A DNA stretch of 64,000 bases, from NCBI RefSeq assembly GCF_009828745.1, contig NZ_WTSX01000010.1:22864-86863 (forward strand). The letters run 5' to 3'. How positions within the stretch are numbered: the first letter of the stretch is position 1; each line of letters opens with the position of its first letter. The position numbers and the translations under genes are program-made. Under the pieces are notes generated by a model, which saw only the letters and a program-made list of their open reading frames with translations, did no database searches and was not told the DNA's origin. Positions 25,600-34,929 of this stretch are shown here, in pieces. This stretch comes from Erysipelothrix anatis (GTDB lineage: Bacteria > Bacillota_I > Bacilli_A > Erysipelotrichales > Erysipelotrichaceae).

Positions 25600-26781
25600 A
25601 TGGATAATTTGATCGAAGCGTCATTAGCGTTGCATAGCAAACTTAAAGGAAAAATTAGTGTTGAGAATAAGATGGACGTTACATCTCTTGATGATTTAAG
25701 TCTCTTATATTCCCCAGGGGTGGCACAACCGTGTCTAAAAATTAAAGAGCATAAAGAAGCAGTCTATGATTATACATGGAAAGGCAATACGGTTGCGGTT
25801 GTCAGTAATGGAAGTGCAGTTTTAGGTCTTGGTGATATCGGTCCCGAAGCGGGATTACCCGTTATGGAAGGGAAAGCGATGTTATTCAAAGCGTTCTCAG
25901 GTTTAAACGCTGTTCCACTCGTAATTGATGTCAATAACCCCGATGAAATCATTGCTTTCTGTAAAATGATTGCTCCAACTTTTGGAGGTATTAACTTAGA
26001 GGATATCAAAGCACCAGAGTGTGTTTATATCGAACAAACTTTGAAAAATGAACTTGATATTCCTGTATTTCATGATGATCAACATGGTACAGCAATTGTA
26101 GTGATTGCAGGTTTAATCAATGCATGTCGACTCGTTCAAAAAGATCTTAAAGATGCGAAAGTTGTAGTTGCAGGAACGGGTGCTGCAGGAAGTTCAATCA
26201 TTCGGATGCTTCATGTCTATGGTGTAACCAATATTTACGCCATCAACAATCTTGGTGTTGTCGATAAGACAAAACGCGAGTCCTATGATTTTGTCGTTCA
26301 AGAATTGTGTGACTATCTTGCTGATGTTCAAGACGAAGCTACATTATCAGATGTGATACAGGATGCAGATATCTTTATTGGCGTATCACTTGCAAATTTA
26401 CTTTCGAAAGAAAATGTTGCACAGATGAACTCTGATGCAATTGTCTTTGCGCTTGCAAATCCTAATCCCGAAATTTCATATCCAGATGCAAAAGCAGCGG
26501 GAGCTCGCATCGTCGGAACGGGACGTTCAGATTACCCAAACCAAATCAATAATGTGCTTGCATTCCCTGGTATTTTCAAAGGGGCTTTGGATGTTCGGGC
26601 ACGGCAAATTAGCGAGGCAATGAAGATTGCAGCTGCCGAAGGTATTGCTTCCTTGGTTGAAGATCATGAACTAACAGAAGAGTATATTATACCAACAGTT
26701 TTGGATCCGCGTGTTGTAGGCGTTGTCGCACAAGCTGTTGCTGATAAAGCCGTTGAAACAGGATTGGCTAAGGAGGACTAA
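25600..26781 (+). CDS. Malic enzyme (malate to pyruvate, NAD(P)-dependent)
   Basis: A 393-residue short bacterial malic enzyme that oxidatively decarboxylates malate to pyruvate and CO2. Visible are the N-terminal LYSPGVAQPC, the substrate/metal site GPEAGLPVMEGK and EDIKAPEC, VFHDDQHGTAIVV, the nucleotide-binding GTGAAGSS (about 190) and NPNPEI. It is fused neither to an ACT domain nor to a phosphotransacetylase domain. The fumarase gene starts at the next base after its stop, so the two form one unit. It is the last step of the inferred aspartate-to-pyruvate route of this cluster. Confidence 0.95.
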   Translation: MDNLIEASLALHSKLKGKISVENKMDVTSLDDLSLLYSPGVAQPCLKIKEHKEAVYDYTWKGNTVAVVSNGSAVLGLGDIGPEAGLPVMEGKAMLFKAFSGLNAVPLVIDVNNPDEIIAFCKMIAPTFGGINLEDIKAPECVYIEQTLKNELDIPVFHDDQHGTAIVVIAGLINACRLVQKDLKDAKVVVAGTGAAGSSIIRMLHVYGVTNIYAINNLGVVDKTKRESYDFVVQELCDYLADVQDEATLSDVIQDADIFIGVSLANLLSKENVAQMNSDAIVFALANPNPEISYPDAKAAGARIVGTGRSDYPNQINNVLAFPGIFKGALDVRARQISEAMKIAAAEGIASLVEDHELTEEYIIPTVLDPRVVGVVAQAVADKAVETGLAKED

Positions 26782-28149
26782 ATGTCAACAATCAATGATA
26801 TTTATGGGAGTGTTGAAATTCCAAGTGATGTGTATTGGGGTGCAAATACACAACGGAGTCTTGTGAATTTTCCGATTGGTGAAGAAACAATGCCGCAACC
26901 TCTTATCGAAGCACTTATTGTGGTAAAAAAAGCGTGTGCAGCGGTTAATAAATCACATCACAAACTTGATGTTGAAATTGCTGATGCGATAATAATGGCT
27001 TGTGATACGCTTCTCGATGGGGATTACGATAACCAATTTCCACTCTCCGTTTGGCAGACCGGAAGTGGTACACAAACGAATATGAACGTAAATGAAGTGA
27101 TTGCGAATCTAGCCAATGAGCGTTTAGGAGAAACTAAAGTTCATCCCAATGATCATGTTAACTATGGTCAAAGCTCCAACGATGTGTTTCCAACAGCGAT
27201 GCATGTGAGTGCTGTCTTGGCGATTAAAAATTACTTGGAACCGAGTTTAAACAGAATCATCGATACTTTTACAGCTTTAGGGAATACCTACGGTACAATT
27301 ATTAAAACAGGAAGAACACACCTTCAAGATGCAACTCCGATTTCGTTTGGTCAAGAGTTAAGTGGTTGGCAATACATGTTCATCGAAGGAAGACGTCAAA
27401 CAGATGATGCATTAAAATACTTACGAACGTTGCCTATTGGTGCAACAGCTGTAGGAACGGGTCTAAATGCTTATGAAGGTTTTGATATCGCAGTCTGTGA
27501 CATGTTGAATCGTTATCTAAACGAATCATTCAAAGCAACAGAGAACAAATTCCATGGAATAAGTTCAAAAGATAGTTTTGTCTTCAGTCACGGGGTCCTA
27601 AATACAATTGCAAGTAATGCAATGAAAATGGCCAATGATATCCGTTTCCTTGCGAGTGGTCCACGGTGTGGGTTGGGGGAGATTAACTTACCCGCTAACG
27701 AAGCAGGCAGTTCAATTATGCCTGGAAAAGTGAACCCAACCCAAAGTGAAGCATTGATCATGGCAACAATTCAAGTTATGAGTAATCAACATGCCGTGAC
27801 CATGGGTTCGGCGATGGGCAATTTTGAATTGAATGCGTGCATGCCATTGATAATCTATAATACACTACAGTCGACACGTCTACTTGCGGATGCACTTCAA
27901 TCGTTTAATGATCGTTGTTTGTCCGGAATTACTGTAAATGAGAATAAAATGAATACAAATCTTGAGACATCACTGATGACTGCCACATTCTTGAATCGTA
28001 AATTTGGCTATGATGAAACAGCTACTATCGTGAAAGAAGCACATCAAAAGAGTTTGAGTATTCGGGATGTTGTGATAGCACGTGGATTGATGGGTAAAGA
28101 AGCGTTTGATGAATTTTTTGACTATGAGAAGATGATAAAACCAGATTAG
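26782..28149 (+). CDS. fumC: Fumarate hydratase class II
   Basis: A 455-residue cytoplasmic enzyme hydrating fumarate to L-malate. It has the fumarase-specific SGTQTNMNVNEV (about 99-110), HPNDHVNYGQSSND, GRTHLQDATPISF and the superfamily signature GSSIMPGKVNPTQSE (about 313). These separate it from the aspartase encoded at 34930, which has GAGTSMNMNVNEI and NPVIPEVV. AGGAGGA within the end of the malic enzyme gene precedes the ATG. The organism apparently runs this step without a full TCA cycle. It is followed after 18 bases by the PRD regulator gene. Confidence 0.96.
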   Translation: MSTINDIYGSVEIPSDVYWGANTQRSLVNFPIGEETMPQPLIEALIVVKKACAAVNKSHHKLDVEIADAIIMACDTLLDGDYDNQFPLSVWQTGSGTQTNMNVNEVIANLANERLGETKVHPNDHVNYGQSSNDVFPTAMHVSAVLAIKNYLEPSLNRIIDTFTALGNTYGTIIKTGRTHLQDATPISFGQELSGWQYMFIEGRRQTDDALKYLRTLPIGATAVGTGLNAYEGFDIAVCDMLNRYLNESFKATENKFHGISSKDSFVFSHGVLNTIASNAMKMANDIRFLASGPRCGLGEINLPANEAGSSIMPGKVNPTQSEALIMATIQVMSNQHAVTMGSAMGNFELNACMPLIIYNTLQSTRLLADALQSFNDRCLSGITVNENKMNTNLETSLMTATFLNRKFGYDETATIVKEAHQKSLSIRDVVIARGLMGKEAFDEFFDYEKMIKPD

Positions 28150-28167
28150 ATGTAAGGAGGGATAATC

Positions 28168-30069
28168 TTGAATTCAAGACAACGAAAAATTCTTGAGTAC
28201 CTATCAGAGCAAGACGCATGGATTAAAGGAAAAGAGTTGTCCAAAGTTGTGGGTGTTACGGATCGAACAATTCGATCGGATATCGATGCCCTCAACCAAA
28301 ACTATCCTGGTATCGTTGCATCAAGCACGCGTGAAGGATACTTAATTGAGTTATCAATTTATCAAAAATACAAAGAAGCATCCGATGAAATTATCCCGCA
28401 AACACCTAACGAGCGAAGTATATACATTATAAAAGAACTACTATTCAGCAAACAACGCCGCAGTATTGTTGCATTGCAAGAAGCATTATTTGTTAGTGAG
28501 CATACCATTGAAGGCGATATCAAGCGTATCCGGGAGTTAATAAAGCCCTATGGAGGCTTAAAATTGGTCCGAACTGACAATCATATATACTTTGATGGAA
28601 ATGAACACGTGAAGCGAAAAATTTATCGTGATTTGCTAGCAGACGAAATTAAAGACAATTTCATTAATATTAATCGAACGGCATCATTGTATAAGCGCTT
28701 TGATCTTGTGCGTGTTACGGAAATATTTGAAGCGACACTTGCCGATTATAATTATCAAGTGCGAGAGACTGCTGTGCCAATGATTGTTGTTCATATTGGA
28801 ATTACCATCGAACGCATGCTTAGTGGTCACTACTTGGATAAAAGCAATAATAATCTTCAGGACAGTGTAGAGTTTCAAATTGCTCAAGATTTCTTTCATA
28901 AGATAGTTACGATGATACCAATTACATATTCAGAAGTTGAAGCTGAGGCACTAGCAACTATTCTTATGGGATATAAGAACGCTGTAAAACTGAGTGAAAC
29001 CCTTCAATATGAAGGGAAGGATGTCAATATCTCGAAGCTACTTGCTGATTTAACGGATGTTATCTTTCAAACGTTTGATTTGGATTTCACAGATGATGAG
29101 GATTTTCAAAACGGACTTCGCTTACACTTGCAATCGCTCGTTATGCGCGTCACGAATGAAACCGTAATTCCTAATGCCCATTTACAAGAAATAAAAAAAT
29201 CATATCCCCTAATTTTTGAAATGGGGTTAGTGGTGAGCCGATTGATTGGAAATGCGTTTGGATTTGAATTATCAGAGTCTGAGGTTGGTTTCATAGCAAT
29301 TCATATAGGTGCGGCTTATGACCGTTTATCCAGTTCTAAAAAATATCAAGTAATGTTGATTGCCCCTAATAACCGCAGCTTGTCGAAATTGACAAAAGGA
29401 AAGATCACCAACATGTTTAAAGACCGAATTGAAATTGCTGAAATTCAGGAGTATTTTGTTGAAAAAGATGTATTGAATCATGACATTGATTTAATCATCT
29501 CAATTTTACCAATCGAACATAGTCTTGAAATACCAACAGTACAAATTTCGATGTTTGTCAATCATGATGATGAGAGTAAAATCTTTAGAGTTTTAAATGA
29601 GATGGATAAGAATCGCTTTAAACATGAATTTGGAAATCAATTTGGGACGCTAATTGATGAACGGTTTTTCTTCAATAATTTAGATTTGGATACACCAGAA
29701 GCAGTCATTGATTATGTTTCAAAGGCACTTCAAGATAACTTTATTGTTTCGGAGCATTTTAAGCAATCGGTCTTAGATCGAGAAAAGATGTCATCGACGT
29801 CCTTTATTTATGCCATCGCAATTCCACATCCGCTGGATTTGGAAAGTCATCAGTCTAAAGTTGCTGTTGCATTGTTGAAAAAACCAATACGCTGGGGCAG
29901 TTATGATGTGAAACTGGTCATGTTACTCGCAATAACAGAAGAAGATAGTGCAAAGATGTGGCTATTCTTCGATTGGTTGTCAGAAACCATTACCAATACC
30001 GAAAAAATGTCGAAACTACTTCAATCAAAAAATAGAAATGAATTTGTTCATTGGATGATGAACGACTAG
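28168..30069 (+). CDS. PRD-domain transcriptional activator (LicR/MtlR type)
   Basis: A 633-residue regulator with domains in order: HTH_11 (about 1-60, TDRTIRSDIDAL), a second HTH/Mga-like (about 85-150), PRD1 (about 170-270, with VVHIGITIERML), PRD2 (about 290-395, with IAIHIGAAYDR), an EIIB-like part (about 400-480) and a fructose-type EIIA (about 490-633, with AIAIPHPL). Such proteins are controlled by PTS phosphorylation of these histidines and activate the neighbouring PTS operon. The EIIB-like part has no obvious Cys motif. The start codon is TTG 28168, supported by AGGAGGG 8 bases before. It probably senses the substrate brought in by the PTS encoded downstream. Confidence 0.9.
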   Translation: MNSRQRKILEYLSEQDAWIKGKELSKVVGVTDRTIRSDIDALNQNYPGIVASSTREGYLIELSIYQKYKEASDEIIPQTPNERSIYIIKELLFSKQRRSIVALQEALFVSEHTIEGDIKRIRELIKPYGGLKLVRTDNHIYFDGNEHVKRKIYRDLLADEIKDNFININRTASLYKRFDLVRVTEIFEATLADYNYQVRETAVPMIVVHIGITIERMLSGHYLDKSNNNLQDSVEFQIAQDFFHKIVTMIPITYSEVEAEALATILMGYKNAVKLSETLQYEGKDVNISKLLADLTDVIFQTFDLDFTDDEDFQNGLRLHLQSLVMRVTNETVIPNAHLQEIKKSYPLIFEMGLVVSRLIGNAFGFELSESEVGFIAIHIGAAYDRLSSSKKYQVMLIAPNNRSLSKLTKGKITNMFKDRIEIAEIQEYFVEKDVLNHDIDLIISILPIEHSLEIPTVQISMFVNHDDESKIFRVLNEMDKNRFKHEFGNQFGTLIDERFFFNNLDLDTPEAVIDYVSKALQDNFIVSEHFKQSVLDREKMSSTSFIYAIAIPHPLDLESHQSKVAVALLKKPIRWGSYDVKLVMLLAITEEDSAKMWLFFDWLSETITNTEKMSKLLQSKNRNEFVHWMMND

Positions 30070-30078
30070 GAGGAAATT

Positions 30079-30417
30079 ATGGAAGATTTAGAATTAGTGA
30101 GTTTTAAAATTATTAGTGCTGTAGGCGCAGCGAAATCATCGTTTATGGAAGCAATGACCTATGCAAATGCATATGATTTTGATAAAGCACGTGCACTAAT
30201 CGAAGAGGGTGAAGCATATCGTGTCCAAGGGCATGAAGCTCATTTTGGCTTAATTCAAAAAGAAGCTAGTGGTGAAAAGACAGCTTTAAATTTAATCTTG
30301 ATGCATGCTGAAGATCAATTAATGGCAGCTGAAACAATTAAAATTCTTGCGGAACAGTTGGTTGCAAGCTATGAAAAAATTCATACGCTCGAACAACTAA
30401 TCCAAACTCAATCTTAA
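30079..30417 (+). CDS. PTS EIIA, lactose/cellobiose family
   Basis: A 112-residue helical EIIA that passes phosphate from HPr to EIIB. The active His76 sits in LILMHAEDQLM, as in LacF/CelC/ChbA. The SFMEAMTYAN helix is also typical. The gene follows the regulator by 9 bases (AGGAGGAA) and is cut off from IIB by a terminator and a new promoter. The IIA is thus expressed with the regulator and the rest of the PTS separately. Confidence 0.93.
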   Translation: MEDLELVSFKIISAVGAAKSSFMEAMTYANAYDFDKARALIEEGEAYRVQGHEAHFGLIQKEASGEKTALNLILMHAEDQLMAAETIKILAEQLVASYEKIHTLEQLIQTQS

Positions 30418-30440
30418 GAACTCGTCAGAGTTCTTTTTTT
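30416..30440 (+). terminator. Intrinsic terminator between IIA and IIB
   Basis: AAGAACTC-GTCA-GAGTTCTT followed by TTTTT; the IIA stop codon overlaps its base. Confidence 0.85.
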
Positions 30441-30494
30441 GTATCACATAAAATCACGTAATTTTGTTCCGTTTACTTAGGAAATGTCCTTAGG

Positions 30495-30522
30495 TGGAAG
30501 CACTTTCATTGTGCGGTATACT
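30495..30522 (+). promoter_or_regulatory. Catabolite-repression-like site (cre) and -10 element before IIB
   Basis: TGGAAGCACTTTCA matches the CcpA cre consensus except at two positions. TATACT (30517) is a good -10, but no good -35 is present, which suits an activator-dependent promoter. Confidence 0.45.
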
Positions 30523-30551
30523 AAAAGTACATAAAGGAGGGAGAGAATCCT

Positions 30552-30875
30552 ATGAAACGTGTCTATTTATTCTGTAATGCTGGGATGTCTACAAGTCTAC
30601 TTGCAAGTAGGATGCAATCAGTCGCTGATACCCATAACTTACCCATTGAAGTTAAAGCTTTTTCAGATTCTAAGATGGAAGCAATTGTGAATGAATTTAA
30701 CCCAGATGTTATTCTTTTGGGTCCTCAAGTTAAATACCGCTTGGAGCCAACTATTGAAAAATTCGGACATTTGGGGATTCCTATTGAAGTCATCAGTCTT
30801 GAAGACTATGGGAATGTGGATGGAGAACGTGTTCTTAAACGATCAATTTTACTCATGAAGGAGAATAAAAAATAA
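30552..30875 (+). CDS. PTS EIIB, lactose/cellobiose family
   Basis: A 107-residue phosphocarrier whose phosphorylated Cys8 lies in YLFCNAGMSTSLLA, the classic CelA/ChbB P-loop. The second half has PDVILLGPQVKYRL. GGAGGGAGAG precedes the ATG. Its TAA shares one base with the ATG of the IIC gene, so the two are translationally coupled. Confidence 0.95.
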   Translation: MKRVYLFCNAGMSTSLLASRMQSVADTHNLPIEVKAFSDSKMEAIVNEFNPDVILLGPQVKYRLEPTIEKFGHLGIPIEVISLEDYGNVDGERVLKRSILLMKENKK

Positions 30876-32233
30876 TGTTTGATACACTAGAGAGAGTGCT
30901 TGCTCCGATAGCGGAGAAGCTCAGTAAAAATAAAGTTCTATCAGCTATTCGTGATGGATTTATTATAAGTACACCATTTATTATTGTTGCATCGATCTTC
31001 TTACTTATTGCCAACTTCCCGATTCAGGGGTATCCGGAATTCATGGCAAGTATCTTCGGTGCAGGGTGGGATCGTCAACTATCATCTGTTGTTTCCGCTA
31101 CATTTGATGTTATTTCGATTCTAACAGTTGTTGGTATTGGATATGCCTTTGCTCGAGAACTCAAGGTTGATAGAATTTCAGGTGGTGTTGTTGCACTTGT
31201 TTCATTCCTAATCCTTACACAAACAAGCTATCCAGAATATGTCAATGAAGCTGGAAAAGCATTCCGAGGATTCTCATTTGGCGTTCTTGGTTCACAAGGA
31301 ATTTTCTTGGCAATGATTGTTGCCCTAATTTCTGTAAAAATCTTTGCATGGGTTCATCACAAAGGGTGGATTATTAAATTACCTGAAGGGGTACCACCTG
31401 CAGTTATGGAATCATTTGCTGCATTGATCCCAAGTGCATTTGTATTCGTAGTTTTCTTCCTAACACGTATCGGATTCTCAGCAACAAGCTTTGAATATGC
31501 ACACGTCTTTATCTATAAAGTACTTCAAGCACCGTTAATGGGCTTTGGAGAATTTAAAGCATTTGATGTTATTTACCAATTCTTAAGTAACTTATTCTGG
31601 TTCTTCGGAATTAACGGTCCAGCTGTTACAAATACAGTGTTCCGACCAATTCATGAAGCAATGACATTGGCAAACCTTTCAGCATTTGAAGCTGGACAAC
31701 CACTACAATATATCTTCACTGGACCATTTAGAGATTTCTTCTCAAACTTTGGTGGTGGTGGTTCAACCTTATCACTCGTTATTGTCATGATGTTCTTTGC
31801 GAAATCACAACGCCTCAAACAATTGGGTCGTCTCTCAATTGTTCCAGGAATCTTTGGTATTAATGAAATGATCATTTTTGGATTACCAGTTGTTCTGAAC
31901 CCAATTATCATTATTCCATTCTTATTTGTACCTGTGATTAACTCAATTCTATCGACGATAATGATGACGACGGGACTCATACCACTGACAACGGGAATTG
32001 CGTTACCGTGGACGACACCATTCTTCTTCTCAGGTTGGCTATCGACCGGAAGTATCTTTGCCGGTATATTCCAAATTGGATTGGTCGTTCTCGACTGCTT
32101 CCTTTACTACCCATTCTTCAAGATTCTTGATAAACAATATCTTCATGAAGAAAGCTTAAAAGGTAGTGAAAACGACACAATTGATGAGCTCGATGGCATT
32201 TCACTCGATGATATCTCATTTGATGATCTGTAA
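30875..32233 (+). CDS. PTS EIIC permease, lactose/cellobiose family
   Basis: A 452-residue membrane permease with about ten hydrophobic segments. Family hallmarks are the N-terminal IRDGFIISTPFIIVAS, GINGPAVTNTVFRPIHEA, FGGGGSTLSLV and GINEMIIFGLPVVLNP (substrate site). The relatives transport beta-linked disaccharides or amino-sugar compounds with phosphorylation. The C-terminal tail is acidic (DDISFDDL). The substrate is inferred from the downstream glycosylasparaginase, not from this protein. Confidence 0.95.
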   Translation: MFDTLERVLAPIAEKLSKNKVLSAIRDGFIISTPFIIVASIFLLIANFPIQGYPEFMASIFGAGWDRQLSSVVSATFDVISILTVVGIGYAFARELKVDRISGGVVALVSFLILTQTSYPEYVNEAGKAFRGFSFGVLGSQGIFLAMIVALISVKIFAWVHHKGWIIKLPEGVPPAVMESFAALIPSAFVFVVFFLTRIGFSATSFEYAHVFIYKVLQAPLMGFGEFKAFDVIYQFLSNLFWFFGINGPAVTNTVFRPIHEAMTLANLSAFEAGQPLQYIFTGPFRDFFSNFGGGGSTLSLVIVMMFFAKSQRLKQLGRLSIVPGIFGINEMIIFGLPVVLNPIIIIPFLFVPVINSILSTIMMTTGLIPLTTGIALPWTTPFFFSGWLSTGSIFAGIFQIGLVVLDCFLYYPFFKILDKQYLHEESLKGSENDTIDELDGISLDDISFDDL

Positions 32234-32250
32234 GAATTCATAATTTGCCA

Positions 32251-32300
32251 AAGCAGCTTTCCTGACATCGAGACGGGATATAAAGCTGCTTTGCTTTATT
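32251..32300 (+). terminator. Attenuator-like hairpin between IIC and the GrdB-like gene
   Basis: AAGCAGCTTT (32251) pairs with AAAGCTGCTT (32282), followed only by a mixed TGCTTTATTT. It probably reduces but does not fully stop transcription into the next genes, or marks processing. Confidence 0.5.
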
Positions 32301-32317
32301 TAAAGGAGGTATGCTTC

Positions 32318-32836
32318 ATGCGTACATTATTATTTTTTGATCAAACCCAAGCAGGTGCTGGTGGGAAAGAACGTCCCAATGTTGAACTTGCTGTTGAAAA
32401 AGGTGGAATCGGTTCCTATCATATGTTTGAGAGTAACCTTAAAGATGTGAATGCTTCGGTTCTTGCAACGATGTATTGTGGCAATCAGTATTTCTTTGAT
32501 AATCAAGATGAAGTCGTTCGTAAAGTTGTTGGATTGGTCAATAAGTTAAAAGCTGAAATGGTTATATGTGGTCCATGCTTTAACTACAAAGATTATGCCC
32601 ATATGTCCGCAATATTAGCGAACGCAATTGAAACACAAACGGATGCGAAAGCAATTGTTATGTGCTCTGTTGAGAATGACACGGTTATCCAAGAGTTTAA
32701 GGATCTTGTGACTATGGTAAAAATGCCTAAAAAAGGTGGCACGGGATTGCGTGACTCATTTGCAAATATGGCGAAAGTCATTGACGTAAAAACGAACAAT
32801 GGTAATATGGAATTAATTAAAGACTACATTTATTAG
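32318..32836 (+). CDS. GrdB-like protein (glycine/betaine reductase component B family), short form
   Basis: A 172-residue protein resembling the N-terminal part of GrdB. TQAGAGGKERPNVELAVEKG corresponds to the GGEEKA/EGPVGPG region, YCGNQYFFDN to CGDNYFAEN, and MVICGPCFNYKDYAHM to the AGPAFNAGRYG segment. Classical GrdB has about 430 residues and a selenocysteine in its second half; this protein lacks that part and has no in-frame UGA. AAAGGAGGT fixes the start. The role in this operon is unknown. Possibilities are a binding or reductase-like step on the asparagine or amino-sugar product. Confidence 0.7.
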   Translation: MRTLLFFDQTQAGAGGKERPNVELAVEKGGIGSYHMFESNLKDVNASVLATMYCGNQYFFDNQDEVVRKVVGLVNKLKAEMVICGPCFNYKDYAHMSAILANAIETQTDAKAIVMCSVENDTVIQEFKDLVTMVKMPKKGGTGLRDSFANMAKVIDVKTNNGNMELIKDYIY

Positions 32837-32852
32837 AAGGAAGGTACGCTCT

Positions 32853-33809
32853 ATGTGGGGTATTATTGCAACGTGGCGAATGGCTAAAGAAGGTATTGAT
32901 GATGCTGTAGTAAATCTTCAAGATGGTGGAAGTGCGGGTGATGCCATAGAAACAGCAATCAAAGCAGTTGAAGATTTCCCGTTTTATAAATCTGTAGGAT
33001 ATGGCGGATTACCAAATGAAGAAATGGAAGTTGAATTAGACGCTGCTTATATGGATGGAACAAGTTTTGATGTTGGCGCAGTAGCAGCCCTCAAAGACTT
33101 TGCGAACCCAATTTCAATTGCACGTTCTCTTAGTGCGTTCCCTGTGAATAATCTACTTGTGGGTGCAGGTGCTGAAGCGTATGCTCATAAACACGGTTTT
33201 GAACGAAAGAATATGCTTACAGATCGTGCTAAAATTCATTATAAAAATCGCGTTAAGGACTTGCGCGATACAGAAATTAGTCCATATTCAGGACATGATA
33301 CAGTCGGAATGGTATCACTAGATCGTGCAGGTCATGTTGTAGCAGGTACATCAACAAGCGGCTTATTCATGAAGAAAAAAGGACGTGTTGGGGATTCACC
33401 AATCATCGGTTCTGGTCTTTATGCAGACAGTGAAGCGGGTGGTGCATCCGCAACTGGTCTTGGCGAAGATCTCATGAAAGGTGTCGTATCTTATGAAGTT
33501 GTACGACTCATGAAAACGGGAATGAGCCCCCAAGATGCTGTCAATAAAGTTACTTTTGATCTAGATCGTGAACTTATCAAACGTCGCGGAAAAGCCGGTG
33601 ATATCTCAATTGTTGCTATGAACCAAAACGGTGAGTGGGGCGTTGCGTCGAATATCGATAATTTCTCATTCGCAGTCGCAACCGAAGCACAACCTAACAC
33701 TGTATACACAACAAAACGTGTTGGTGATACGATGGTTCATGAAGTTGCATCTGAAGCATGGTTGGAGCAATATCTAACGGATCGCATGAAACCATTGGAG
33801 GAAAAGTAA
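32853..33809 (+). CDS. N4-(beta-N-acetylglucosaminyl)-L-asparaginase (glycosylasparaginase)
   Basis: A 318-residue Ntn-hydrolase precursor. It autocleaves before Thr150 in SGHDTVGMV to free the nucleophile. AGTSTSG, GRVGDSPIIGSGLYAD and GASATGLGEDLM then follow in the order seen in human aspartylglucosaminidase and Flavobacterium glycosylasparaginase. The enzyme cleaves the bond between an amino sugar and asparagine, giving aspartate and the glycosylamine. No signal peptide is present, so it works in the cytoplasm on an imported substrate. The adjacent PTS supports that. GAAGGAAGG precedes the ATG. Confidence 0.93.
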   Translation: MWGIIATWRMAKEGIDDAVVNLQDGGSAGDAIETAIKAVEDFPFYKSVGYGGLPNEEMEVELDAAYMDGTSFDVGAVAALKDFANPISIARSLSAFPVNNLLVGAGAEAYAHKHGFERKNMLTDRAKIHYKNRVKDLRDTEISPYSGHDTVGMVSLDRAGHVVAGTSTSGLFMKKKGRVGDSPIIGSGLYADSEAGGASATGLGEDLMKGVVSYEVVRLMKTGMSPQDAVNKVTFDLDRELIKRRGKAGDISIVAMNQNGEWGVASNIDNFSFAVATEAQPNTVYTTKRVGDTMVHEVASEAWLEQYLTDRMKPLEEK

Positions 33810-33810
33810 C

Positions 33811-34920
33811 ATGATACCTCAAATATATGAAAAAATAGATGCATTAATGCCAGAGTTACTGCAGTCGATTCAACGACTCGTAGCGATTGAATCGGTTGAA
33901 GGCGTGCATACACCAGATGCACCGTATGGTGAGATGCCTAAAAAGGCTTTGCTAGAAGTATTAGCGATTGCTGAAGAACTTGGCTTTAAAACAAAAAATA
34001 TCGACAACATTATTGGCTATGCGCAATATGGCGAGGGTGATGGTGACTATATCGGTATTTTCGGTCACGTTGATGTTGTGCCTTTGGGTGAAGGGTGGCA
34101 ATACCCACCACTTAAAGGTGTCATTGATAACGGTCGTATTTATGGTCGCGGAGTTCTTGATAATAAGGGACCCATCTTAACGAACTTATATGCTCTTTAT
34201 GCTCTCAAAGAACTCGGAGTAACTTTCAATAAACCAGTCCGCATTGTTTTTGGAACCAACGAAGAATCAGGATTCGGATGTGTGCAACATTACCTTACCA
34301 AGGAAAAACCTCCTGTGTTTGGCTGGACACCAGATTGTAAATGGCCTGCTGTCTACGGTGAACGGGGACGGGCACTCATTCAGTTCGTCAATCATGGATC
34401 GCTGGAATCGTTTAACGCATTCGTGAATGAGTATATTCTATCCAGTCCAACGAACGGTGTTAAATTGGGTATTAATGTTCGGGATGATGATTTTGGTGAA
34501 ATGATCATGCGTGGATATAAACTGGGTGTCATTGAAGAAAATCTAATGTTCCAAATATCATTAAGCTATCCCAATGCCAAACCAATATCCGAATTGATCG
34601 AAATGATCAAAGCTGTAGTTCCAGATTCAATTGAAGTGATATGTGCCCATAATTGGGATCCTGTATTTTACGATAAAGAATCGAATGAAATTACGTTGCT
34701 GACAGATGCCTATGAAGAGGTTATAGGAACTCGATTGCTTCCGGTGACGACCACAGGTGGTACTTACGCCAAAATAATTCCAAATATTATTGCTTATGGT
34801 CCTAGTTTTCCAGGCCAAAAAGATATTGCTCATTTACCGGATGAATGGATGAATCTTGAAGATATCCGCAATAATGGTAAAATATATAGCAATGCCTTGT
34901 ATAAACTGAGAAATCTATAA
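33811..34920 (+). CDS. M20 family dipeptidase (PepV/Sapep-like), short
   Basis: A 369-residue metallopeptidase. The metal ligands are visible in GHVDVVP (about 85), GRGVLDNKGP (about 112), NEESG (about 150) and TPDC (about 175). The GEGWQYPPL and RGVLDNKGP segments are those of PepV/Sapep. The family usually has about 460-470 residues; the shortfall is mainly in the lid domain. It starts one base after the stop of the glycosylasparaginase gene. A likely role is removal of amino acids attached to the glycosyl-Asn, or of Asp/Asn-containing dipeptides; the specificity is inferred. Confidence 0.88.
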   Translation: MIPQIYEKIDALMPELLQSIQRLVAIESVEGVHTPDAPYGEMPKKALLEVLAIAEELGFKTKNIDNIIGYAQYGEGDGDYIGIFGHVDVVPLGEGWQYPPLKGVIDNGRIYGRGVLDNKGPILTNLYALYALKELGVTFNKPVRIVFGTNEESGFGCVQHYLTKEKPPVFGWTPDCKWPAVYGERGRALIQFVNHGSLESFNAFVNEYILSSPTNGVKLGINVRDDDFGEMIMRGYKLGVIEENLMFQISLSYPNAKPISELIEMIKAVVPDSIEVICAHNWDPVFYDKESNEITLLTDAYEEVIGTRLLPVTTTGGTYAKIIPNIIAYGPSFPGQKDIAHLPDEWMNLEDIRNNGKIYSNALYKLRNL

Positions 34921-34929
34921 CAGGAGATC

